Assembly (NCBI RefSeq): GCF_000003605.2
Contig: NW_003140826.1
Span: forward strand, 67,245 to 97,640
Source of the DNA: Saccoglossus kowalevskii
Lineage: Eukaryota; Hemichordata; Enteropneusta; Harrimaniidae
Direction: 5' to 3'
Length of the DNA stretch: 30,396 nucleotides
The notes below the pieces were generated by a model. The model made no database searches and was not told the DNA's origin. It saw only the letters and a list, made by a program, of their open reading frames with translations. Shown piece after piece: positions 14,001 to 21,321 of this stretch. The position numbers and the translations under genes are program-made. How positions within the stretch are numbered: position 1 is the stretch's first letter; each line of letters starts with the position of its first letter.

Positions 14001-17000
14001 CTTTTAAAAATGTATGTGTACGAACAGACGTCACTCGCATAACTCGGTGAATGCGGGGATGTGTCACTGTTACCTTCAACAACTCCGCGTAAAAATATAA
14101 CACATGTAATGTCAACAAATTTAACCGAATTGAATAAGACAAAAACGTTCCATATTACGTTGCTGCATGTTGTATTGTATCTTCGTGACTGTTTTCCCCA
14201 GGGTGACAGAGGAGAAATAGGTGCCGAGGGACCAACAGGACCTCAGGGACCCCAGGGTATTCGCGGGCCAGCTGGACCACCTGGTCAAGGTGAGTGACTA
14301 GTAAGACAACTGCATGGCACTAAATGAAAATCGTAATAAATTATGTTTGCACTATGACGGCATTTAAATATCATATAACTATTTACAATGTTAAATTTAA
14401 TATATACTATGTATTTCCAACATCAAACTATTACAGTACTGCTCATCTTATATCTGTTGCTTGTAGCATTTTTTTGTTTGGCTATAGAGATTGATATTTA
14501 TACACGTGGCACATGTTGTCAATTCTTTTAGAAACAACTGCTATAACTTATTGGATGTGCATTGTAATTATAAATGACAAGCTCTTTTTATTGGTTTATA
14601 TGATTGTTCTACAAAATCAAAGACTGACTCTTTACTGATTATTCAATAAAATGTGGACTTTTAGAAAAATCTAAACACCCTCACTTTAGCGAAAAGGACA
14701 TGAAAGAACGTTTCCCGTGCATTAGATGTACATTGTTCAGATGAAATTAAAACAACAAGACCTGGAACTGCCAAAACACCCGTACAGTTGCTCAGTGGCT
14801 GTCAAAGTCAAAACACACTTACATACATAGTCAACCCTCAACCAGCTAAGTACCCCGGATATTACTTTGCATGCATGTGACGTTTAGGAATTAGTAGAGA
14901 ATGATCAACAATTTATTTCTATCCATTGTGTTAAATTAGTTCGCTGAATATACTTAGGATAAAAAGATCAAGGCGCTGCCCATTATTAATAAATAATAAA
15001 TAAAAACACACACACCTACATACAGTGACTGACTAAAATAACACTGCTGCAATGATAACTAAATAGAGTATGTCTACATGACAATGTAATATCGGTGAAA
15101 ATGATTTATACTAAAATGGGTACATTTAATATATAGCTGTACAAATAAGTGCATGCCTCAAATTAATTGCCGAGATTGATGACAACAAATATTTGCTCAG
15201 CAGGTCATCGGGGCTTCAAAGGTGACATGGGACTCCCGGGGATAAAAGGGCAGATAGGACCAATGGGACCGAAAGGTGTCAAAGGAGATAGGGGGCCACC
15301 GGGGCAAGGAGGGGTGAGTAATCTCAAATGTACAATTCCACAACTGTTGAAATGCACTTACGAAATGGTTTCACTGTTGACAATTGTTAAGAGAGTTTTT
15401 TGCAATTTCGATTCTTTCAGCAATTTCTAATTGTTCAGACGGAAAGGGAAATGAATAAAATCACCGATGAAGGTAAACTAGCCTATTGCATCGAAGACAA
15501 GCAACTGTATTTACGTGATAACACCATGTGGAGAATTGTTCAAATGGACACCAGTCTTATCTCTACACAGTCGCCTGGAAACAAATGCCCGCCATGTAAA
15601 GAGGTATAGCCAAGTCGCTTTTCACGAGTGGTTGCTTTACTTACTCTCATCTACCATGTAGGTGTATGTATTCCGAGGGCACTCGATTCTGTATCAATGA
15701 GTTCCTTTGCGAGAATAAGTAAATGTGCTAAAAAGTCCAAAATTATTTACTATAATTATAGACCCTTGGTGTTTTTTTGATGCAATCATGTCTAGTTCTT
15801 GGCTACTGCTCATACAGTTGGGGACCGATGTAGTATGTTCTACTGACTTTGCTTTCTTATTTTAAAATAAAATTGTGGTTTATTCTCTCAGGATGTCACC
15901 AGTTTGACATCAGCACATGAACTGGAACGACGACAGTTTGATAAATATTGAATTGAAACAAATAGATAACAATTATTTGAAAACAACATACACAATACAA
16001 TCACTGTAGCTTCTGAATAAATGACAATCACTAAATCTTTCTAAGTTGATCCCCGTTATTTTTCTTGTTTTTTTTTTGTTTTTTGTTTTTTTTTTGCGCA
16101 GTCTAAGCCTATATGTGGGAATGGCATTGCAGAAGACGGTGAAGAATGTGATGATGGCAATGAAGACGTAAATGATAGCTGTATAGGTAAATTATTCTTA
16201 GCAATTTCACATACTAGTATTGAAGGGGATATATGTATATATATCGCACTTTGACTATGCAAATAAGTATGACGCTCAATTATCGATCATGAGAGATTCA
16301 ACAAAATTACCTTTGGAAAAGACTTTGGAAATTTACGCAATTCCCACAGCAGTGAGACGTGAACTGACATTGCTTATTCAATTGCCGTTATCATCCGTTG
16401 CCTCGTGTGAGATGTCTTTGTATGTGTTCATTATTAAATTAATGAAGTTGCGCTAAATAATTATGTTGATAATGTTTTATTTTCTAATTGTTTTAGTCGA
16501 TAAATTTATTTTATTTTTTTAAAATTGAGTGACTACCGTTGTATTTAATTACCCACCTCATTCCTTGGTCATGTTTTCTACTTCCCGGTTTTACCCTTGT
16601 ATGCTTGTCCCGAGTTCGTGGGTGGGATGCTTTTCCGTCTGAAAATGAAAAGGTCAACACGTAAGACTAAGATAACTACATCCTTTTTAATACATACTTA
16701 GATCAATGCATGCACTCTGTTCCATTTTAGTAATGCATGCTTTTCTGGTTTATAGTGTGTATCATTTATATAGGCGGCAAACATAACACATGGCAAAAAA
16801 AAGCGGCTGCAGCTTTTAGTTCAAATTCACGCTCCGCCATGTTTGATTTTTATTATGAATATGCATGAGCATGTTAGTTCAGAGGTCATAGTGCACGTGC
16901 GCGAAACACAGCTAAAGGCAAATAGATGTGAACATGTTTCTATGAAAATAGTAGCCTTGAATATCAACCTTTTGTTAACCAGTGCAAAATGGAACAAAAT

Positions 17001-17562
17001 CTTGCTCACCTGCGAACTCGGTACAAGCAACAAGCAATCCAAGATGGCCGTTATTTATTGTGACAAGTTGTGTGGTTTATAGCCTGCAGGAGGTCCTACT
17101 GTGGAGATGGTTTTAGACAGGTAGGTGTGGAAGAGTGTGACGGCACTGATTTCAATGGAAACACGTGCACCTCATTAAACCCAGGGTGAGTTCAAATGTG
17201 CTTTTATTTTGTTATGGTATATAGCAAGATACGTTGAATATGCAACTCGTATACTGACGAGGTCATGTTATTTTAATAGATAGCGATACGATCACCTTAA
17301 ATCTATATACTAACAGTGTTCTTAAACCTAGAGATACCAATCATCAAAACACATGTTTTGAAGGATTATCAGAAAACGGGTTTTGCAATGAACAAACTCA
17401 ATACTTATCATCCGTAGCTCTTTGATACAATTGCGCCTTCTATTGCTTGTTAGCATTAATCTGTTGTTTTTACTTACACACAGGGTTGTCGTACGAGGGC
17501 GTCTATACTGTAGCAATGCGTGTAAAATAGATACAAGGTGGTGTTACAAAATCAATTTCTAG
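1945..17562 (+). CDS. COLQ: Acetylcholinesterase collagenic tail peptide (COLQ) orthologue, multi-exon gene
   Basis: This gene encodes a trimeric collagen tail that, in vertebrates, binds AChE tetramers through a proline-rich attachment domain and anchors them to synaptic basal lamina. Joined exons: 1945-2044, 10350-10435, 10972-11065, 11527-11765, 12681-12791, 13635-13688, 13788-13868, 14202-14289, 15201-15313, 15421-15603, 16102-16186, 17083-17185, 17484-17562. All junctions are GT-AG and all phases match. The product is about 471 aa (human COLQ is about 455). Domains: signal peptide 1-20, VWC 36-92, PRAD 136-151, collagen about 182-320, non-collagenous segment 323-383, Cys-rich tail 384-471. 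The COLQ call rests on three independent matches: the PRAD, the segment with LYLRDNTMWRIVQM, and the tail with GEECDDGN, YCGDGFR and GVEECDGTDF, where all ten cysteines align with the vertebrate tail. Oddities are the VWC domain before the PRAD, no Cys pair before the PRAD, and a CPPC motif. The family call is firm. Exact splice choices are inferred without transcripts. Confidence 0.9.
5412..5430. repeat. Perfect 9-bp palindrome with 1-bp centre
   Basis: GATCGTGAA-T-TTCACGATC. A related GATCACGA half lies just before it at 5401. It could be a binding site or chance. Confidence 0.4.
6168..6292 (+). mobile_element. TTAA-type MITE, copy 1 (5' truncated)
   Basis: It shares GAGTCCCAAGCGACGATAAC, GGCTCATGGGTAGACGC and the end CGCATGCGCAGGTGAC with the copy at 21159-21321, and ends CCGCTTTAA. 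The first 40 or so bases with the left inverted repeat are missing. Confidence 0.75.
6779..6920. mobile_element. Foldback element with arms of about 50 bp
   Basis: The left arm (6779-6831) reads ATAAGGTTATTACGAG, ATACCTCAAAATATGCA, AGACAGTAC. The right arm (6868-6920) is its reverse complement with few changes (GTACTGTCT, TGCATACTTTGAGGTAT, CTCGTAAAAACCTTAT). The centre is 36 bases and relatively rich in CG dinucleotides. A small MITE or foldback element fits; no target duplication is clear. Confidence 0.65.
10350..10435 (+). CDS. COLQ: COLQ exon 2: first half of the VWC domain
   Basis: The acceptor TGTTTCAG precedes a phase 1 exon encoding R-C-L-H-G-D-I-T-I-P and then D-A-C-A-T-C-I-C-Q. It ends at CCAG|GTATAT in phase 0. 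It supplies VWC cysteines 1 to 4, including the C-x2-C-x-C signature. Confidence 0.88.
10523..10802. mobile_element. Possible second MITE family in the VWC intron
   Basis: Starts TTAAAGGGCGGTAG and ends GGCGCCCTTCAA beside AATTAAA, an imperfect terminal inverted repeat, with GC-rich ends inside an AT-rich intron between the two VWC exons. Only the outer 10 or so bases match well. Confidence 0.3.
10972..11065 (+). CDS. COLQ: COLQ exon 3: second half of the VWC domain
   Basis: The acceptor TTCTCACAG leads in phase 0 to E-G-K-V-T-C-K-P-I-I-C-Q-E-L-S-C and ends N-E-C-C-A-R-C-A, with donor AAGTAAG (phase 1). It contributes cysteines 5 to 10 in the order C-x4-C-x4-C and CC-x2-C, completing the ten-cysteine VWC pattern. 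VWC modules usually bind BMP-type ligands or matrix proteins; the partner here is unknown. They are not part of vertebrate COLQ. Confidence 0.88.
11177..11344 (-). mobile_element. TTAA-type MITE, copy 2
   Basis: Full-length copy in opposite orientation to copies 1 and 3, inside the intron between the VWC and PRAD exons. Starts TTAAAGCGAGG, then GTCACCTGCGCATGCGTC; ends GCGTGCGCAGGTGATGACC and TAATTAA. The centre carries GCGTCTACCCATGAGCC, the reverse complement of the GGCTCATGGGTAGACGC of the other copies. Confidence 0.82.
11527..11765 (+). CDS. COLQ: COLQ exon 4: proline-rich attachment domain (PRAD)
   Basis: This exon has a phase 1 acceptor CTCACTCACAG and a phase 0 donor AAG|GTGTG. It encodes an acidic, Ser/Thr-rich lead with one N-glycosylation sequon (NIT), then RLPPPPMIPPPPPSRM (11652-11699), then a second Pro/Thr-rich stretch ending P-P-T-C-T-K. 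In vertebrate COLQ a similar run, five prolines, two residues, then three prolines, threads through the four C-terminal WAT helices of AChE-T. The spacing of the two proline runs by two residues (M-I) is the same arrangement. The vertebrate pair of adjacent cysteines just before the prolines is absent. The nearest cysteines are in the VWC domain before it and in PTCTK after it. Confidence 0.88.
12681..12791 (+). CDS. COLQ: COLQ exon 5: cysteine knot and start of the collagen domain
   Basis: Phase 0 at both ends (TTCAATTAG acceptor, GTAAGT donor), 111 bp. It encodes D-C-T-D-Q-C-G-C-P-P followed by nine Gly-X-Y triplets starting GPPGARGPP. With PTCTK of the previous exon, four cysteines lie within about 10 residues just before the triple helix. 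That is a likely site of interchain disulfides. Confidence 0.92.
13035..13106 (+). CDS. COLQ: COLQ optional or alternative terminal exon (GRRGKK)
   Basis: After ATATTACAG the frame continues G-R-R-G-K-K-S-K-L-R. A weak donor (AGG|GTTGGT) after 13064 would keep phase 0 into exon 13635 but breaks the Gly-X-Y repeat by four residues. Unspliced, the frame runs to TAA at 13104-13106, and AATAAA follows at 13319-13324. It may therefore be a cassette exon, an alternative last exon giving a short secreted VWC-PRAD protein, or unused. RRGKK is a basic BBXB heparin-binding type cluster like RRGRK further on, which argues against chance. Confidence 0.4.
   Translation, partial: GRRGKKSKLRVGTLESSQSICLT
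13319..13324 (+). promoter_or_regulatory. Candidate intronic polyadenylation signal AATAAA
   Basis: A canonical AATAAA lies 213 bases after the in-frame stop of the GRRGKK reading frame. It is plausible for a short COLQ transcript but weak by itself, since this intron is AT-rich. Confidence 0.3.
13475..13491 (+). repeat. Short (GT)n microsatellite
   Basis: About eight GT units in a COLQ intron. Confidence 0.6.
13635..13688 (+). CDS. COLQ: COLQ exon 6: collagen, 54 bp
   Basis: Phase 0 exon of exactly 54 bp, the classic collagen exon unit, encoding six Gly-X-Y triplets GPPGEKGQQGVMGPAGEK. Acceptor TTATTTCAG, donor AAG|GTAAAA. It joins exon 5 without disturbing the triplets. Confidence 0.92.
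13788..13868 (+). CDS. COLQ: COLQ exon 7: collagen with heparin-binding type motif
   Basis: Phase 0 exon of 81 bp (nine triplets) starting GSPGRPGIP and ending GRQGRRGRK. RRGRK fits the BBXB consensus of the two heparan-sulfate binding sites in the vertebrate COLQ triple helix, which hold the enzyme on perlecan in the basal lamina. The preceding intron is only 99 bp. Confidence 0.92.
14202..14289 (+). CDS. COLQ: COLQ exon 8: collagen
   Basis: Acceptor TTTTCCCCAG, donor CAAG|GTGAGT, phase 0 to phase 1. It encodes GDRGEIGAE through GPAGPPGQ, ten triplets with the last completed by the next exon. Confidence 0.92.
15201..15313 (+). CDS. COLQ: COLQ exon 9: end of the collagen domain
   Basis: Tandem acceptor CTCAG-CAG at 15196-15203. 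Using the first AG gives G-Q-A-G-H-R and keeps the triplets unbroken; using the second drops one Ala and breaks the repeat. The exon encodes GHRGFKGDMGLPGIKGQ through GDRGPPGQGG, rich in lysine at the Y position, and ends GGG|GTGAGT in phase 0. Confidence 0.9.
15421..15603 (+). CDS. COLQ: COLQ exon 10: non-collagenous segment after the triple helix
   Basis: Phase 0 at both ends, 61 codons. It begins Q-F-L-I-V-Q-T-E-R-E-M and includes LAYCIEDKQLYLRDNTMWRI. This lines up with the vertebrate COLQ segment that follows the helix (a hydrophobic strand, an E-E-L helix, then L-Y-F-K-D and a W before I-Q-L). The exon ends with G-N-K-C-P-P-C-K-E. Cys in LAYC and the CPPC pair have no counterpart there in the vertebrate protein as I know it. 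CPPC resembles an antibody hinge and could bridge chains. Confidence 0.9.
15892..15951 (+). CDS. COLQ: COLQ alternative last exon (truncating)
   Basis: The acceptor TTTATTCTCTCAG is in phase 0, the same phase as the Cys-rich exon at 16102. The frame reads DVTSLTSAHELERRQFDKY and stops at TGA 15949-15951; AATAAA follows 65 bases later, with a T-rich tract behind it. Joined to exon 10 it would give a COLQ that ends after CPPCKE with a charged 19-residue tail and no Cys-rich tail, the part that in vertebrates binds MuSK and directs synaptic placement. Expression is not shown by sequence alone. Confidence 0.55.
   Translation, partial: DVTSLTSAHELERRQFDKY
16016..16021 (+). promoter_or_regulatory. 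Candidate polyadenylation signal of the alternative last exon
   Basis: AATAAA sits 65 bases after the stop of the truncating exon. The T/G-rich run at about 16060-16095 could act both as the downstream polyadenylation element and as the polypyrimidine tract of the next exon, so the two choices may compete. Confidence 0.5.
16102..16186 (+). CDS. COLQ: COLQ exon 11: first part of the Cys-rich tail
   Basis: A very long T-tract and GCGCAG acceptor, phase 0; donor ATAG|GTAAAT, phase 1. It encodes SKPICGNGIAEDGEECDDGN then EDVNDSCI, with three cysteines and an N-D-S glycosylation sequon. The CGNG...GEECDDGN pattern is shared by COLQ tails and by DUF4215-type disulfide repeats. Confidence 0.93.
17083..17185 (+). 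CDS. COLQ: COLQ exon 12: second part of the Cys-rich tail
   Basis: Acceptor GTTTATAG, phase 1, then A-C-R-R-S-Y-C-G-D-G-F-R, GVEECDGTDF, GNTCTSLNPG; donor CCAGG|GTGAGT, phase 2. Four cysteines align with vertebrate COLQ (RCHRAYCGDG, EDCDGSDF, LTC). Confidence 0.93.
17484..17562 (+). CDS. COLQ: COLQ exon 13: C-terminus and stop
   Basis: Acceptor TTACACACAG, phase 2 as required. It reads VVRGRLYCSNACKIDTRWC then YKINF and stops at TAG 17560-17562. The three cysteines and the I-D pair match the vertebrate end (LQCTQYCYIDSTPC), also the last 20-25 residues of the protein. Confidence 0.9.
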
Positions 17563-18327
17563 CCTATGTTGCTCGCTATATGGAAGTCAAGGGACGATTT
17601 TCTTGAAGTGTTTGAGGCAAGCCATTTTTCTTCCTAATGAACTTGGTTCGGATGTCGACATGCGACATAATAGCATTGGTTTAGAACCCGAATGCGTGAC
17701 CATCTAAATGCAGTTGATAGATTAATTCTATGCGTTTGGTTGCACAACTAACTCAGAAGGACACCATGCAGATAAATCTTAAATCATCTCAACGAAAAGA
17801 CAAATCGATTTGCGGACTATGCTGTTTTTATGCATACAACGAATATGCAGAAGTATTCATTATAACTCATGAACGTATGCGTCTATCGATTTTATGTTAC
17901 TTATGCAAACAAGTATAGAAGTATCAAAATAATGAGTGTTAAACATTCCTAATATTCGTTCTGTTTGTGAGCAGAATGAACGTATTTTAGTAGCCGGTAA
18001 TTTCATGACAGTATTTGGGTTTGTTGACCTGAACATCAGAATTGCAGTAGTCCGTGGTAAACATGTTACATAGCTACGTAAGTTGATTATTCAGTAACCC
18101 AACAATTTGTTGCGCATAATGACCAATTTCAACAAAAACTCTCATGATATGGCGTGAAATCAGTTGCAATAACTACTAATTTTTGTTATAAGGCAGTGTC
18201 ACAGTATTCAACTGTGTGTTAGCAAGACTGTCATGATGCAATGTTCACGATGTTACATTAAGGCGAATGCAATTATTGAGAATAGTAATAGTGTCATACA
18301 ATACGAACATGACAGGCATTTAATTGA

Positions 18328-18338
18328 AATAAAATAAA
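18328..18338 (+). promoter_or_regulatory. Candidate COLQ polyadenylation signals (two overlapping AATAAA)
   Basis: AATAAA at 18328 and again at 18333 are the first canonical signals I find after the COLQ stop codon, implying a 3' UTR of about 790 bases. The stretch from 17563 to here has no other gene I recognise. Confidence 0.4.
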
Positions 18339-20364
18339 CGGTTATACTACGCAAAATAATTATATTATACAATTGAATTGTAAAACTCGAAAATAGACGT
18401 TATTGTATTGAAGAATTAAGAACAATTTTAATTGTTCCATTGACTCACACTATATTATTAATCAAACTGTTATTGTTATACGTTAATTTCCTTAATACGG
18501 TTATTTCTTTGTATTTGTTTCATATAGTATGTGTCCACTCATTTTTTTATTATTGAATTGAGGCTCGTAGCTTAACAGTTTAATTTATTTAATTTTGTTG
18601 TTGGTAGCGTTTTAAATAAAAACTAAATAGTATTTAAACTTTGGTAATTATATAACGAAAATATCTAATTTCAATAATACTAACGCACACTACTGGACAC
18701 GTTTGTCTAATTGACAATTTTACTGTCAATATATATTGATGGTAGCTTCTGATTTACAGAAATATCACATACCTGTATGTGTGTTGTCGTCTGTCCTCTG
18801 TCAGGCTGTCTGTTTGCATGTATGAAAGCTTTATATTTATGAATTATGATTTCCCACACTAAGGTAAATCCACCTCTCTGTTCAACATGAGCCTGCAGGA
18901 TGTGGTAATTTAAAGTAATATTTCGATACAATATATGATTTTTGGTATTTGTCACAGTACTGTTTGTCAACAAATAATTTATATGATACGTGTTTGTAGT
19001 TATATGTATCTTATATCAAATAACCAATCAACAGGCGCCTGTATATATTAGAATGAACAATGTATTGATTATACATTAAGTAAATATTGTGGAAATATAA
19101 GCCCTTAAATCGACATTGTGAAGTCTGCCTCTAGATACGTTTGCTATTGATGGGTCTGCTTGATGTATAATTATACCATTATGGGCTTGAGTGACGTTAT
19201 TTTCAATATAAAATACTAAAATTAAATTTTAGAGCAGAGAAGGCAATCTAATGCAGGATTGTTGCCTATAAATATGTGTTTGCGTTCAATAATAAACCCC
19301 ATAATCACTTAATGTCTATTCAGACTCAAACGTATTGCATATTGACTTTGATAGGAACGCTACTTCAATAGCCAAAACATACACTGTGTATATATATTGC
19401 ATACTCATATAATTATGTTATTCTTGTAGTTTTTATTTTTAGTAGTAGACGAAATATCGAGTTAGAGTAATAAAATGAGTTTACCATATCATACGTTATA
19501 TATAATATTATATTGATATCAGTATACACAATTCACAGGTGTACAACAATAACAAATGTAAGTGTGTTGAATAAACCGTTAGCTATGTCCATTACCGAAT
19601 CAGTATTTCGAAATAAATCTGTTTTTTGTTTTCTCTGAGATATGTTTCTTTTTTTAAATATGGTACAGTGGATGTAATATTTTCACGTCAAAATATTGAA
19701 GTTTGTACAAAAATGGTTCATACTGTTCTGAATAATAAAATTTGCATATATTATATAATATGCATAATTAGGAATCACACGAAAATAACAAGGAGACTCG
19801 TTAATTCGTTAATTCAGCGGGAAAACTGTTATGTTATGGATTAAATTAGTTTGACTATCCACCTAGTGAGTTACGAGTAACGAGTGTTACTGTGAACTAC
19901 ACGATAGTATGATTGTAAAATATGTGTGCTTTGTTCTCAATTATCGTTCTGAGATAAATAATGTACATTGTTTATTATTCATAACCCTATCAGCCAATCA
20001 GATTCGCTATATTTGCATATTGACTTCTCAGCGGTCAATAAATTGTTAAATATAAATCTATTTTACAATGTATAAAGTGCATTTCGATTTTTTATTTTTT
20101 TTACTTAAGCTTTTAAGTTTGATATAGATTTTATTGTGAAATCAACAAAATAATTTTAAAATACAAATACAATGTTAAATATGAATGCGTAAAATACGAG
20201 AAAAGAGAAAATGCAAAAAACTTTACAAAAAGCATGGCTGTGACCTCCTCTGTTGCCATAAATACATATACAAATCCAACATAAAAAACATGCGGTGGCA
20301 TAACAGCTGAGGCCTTAGATTGTCAACAAACTTTAGTCGTCTCGAGCTCTCTTGAGTGTATTTC

Positions 20365-20450
20365 GATTTAGGTGGTCTGCAGAGGGCGCTTGATACCATT
20401 ATGCTGACACCATGCGAGGGTTTGAATCCCATTCATACGTGAATAGTATC
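20365..20450 (+). mobile_element. tRNA-derived SINE fragment (candidate)
   Basis: GCGAGGGTTTGAATCCC at 20414-20430 matches a pol III B box (GGTTCGANTCC type). TGGTCTGCAGAGG about 45 bases before it could be a decayed A box. No flanking duplication was found. Confidence 0.4.
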
Positions 20451-21158
20451 GTGTATATTGTAATTCGCTTTTGTTGTAAAAAACAGTGCAATAACAAACA
20501 ATTAAATAACGAAATAATAGTGGAAGAATTACACAATAATGTAAACAATACATATGAAAATACAATATATTTATCGGGAATCATTATAAGCACTCGAGCT
20601 TAATGCAACTTTTGGATTCTGCATACAAAAGATTCAGCCTATCACAACGCATATAATTTACTTCCTCAAGCCACTGTTATCTCGCCTCCGTTATCTCTAT
20701 CCACCCGAATCTCTTCTATACAATTCTACACAATATTTTTATTGGCGCGACACCCATTCTTCGGAACACATGTGCCCGTTCATACCAACATCTGTCACAT
20801 ATAAACGTCATTTAGGTAATACACGGGTGATTAGAGTGATTGATCGCAATGGTGTAGATGAATACCGTAAATAAATATAATACAATTTCATTGAACTTTT
20901 TACCACAAACAGAACTCAGTGGAATGATGACGGTGGATTTTCGGTGGTTATGTTGTTAGGTGGTTGTTGGTGATGAAATATGGATTTACAAGATGGCTGT
21001 CAGGAATTATAAGAACATTCTGATTATTATTATATGTTAATTATTTGCAATACCGTTGATTTACATTGAAATTGAAACACTTTTCTCCAAATTAATATTT
21101 GTTTAATTATTTTATAACAATATACTTATTTCGCGAGGTCATGGAGTCGGGTTAAATA

Positions 21159-21321
21159 TTAAAGCGGGGGGGGTCGTCACCTGTGCATGCGCAGGAATTG
21201 AGTCCCAAGCGACGATAACACACACTAAAAACGCAAAGGCTCATGGGTAGACGCTTGTTTGTAAACAATGACGCGCTATGGACATCTGACGCATGCGCAG
21301 GTGACCACTCCTCCGTTTTAA
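21159..21321 (+). mobile_element. TTAA-type MITE, copy 3 (intact)
   Basis: A 163-bp element with terminal inverted repeats TTAAAGCGGGGGGGTCGTCA and, at the other end, GTGACCACTCCTCCGTTTTAA read inward, with CGCATGCGCAGGTGAC inside the right arm. TTAA at both edges fits a piggyBac-like target. No coding capacity. Confidence 0.85.
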
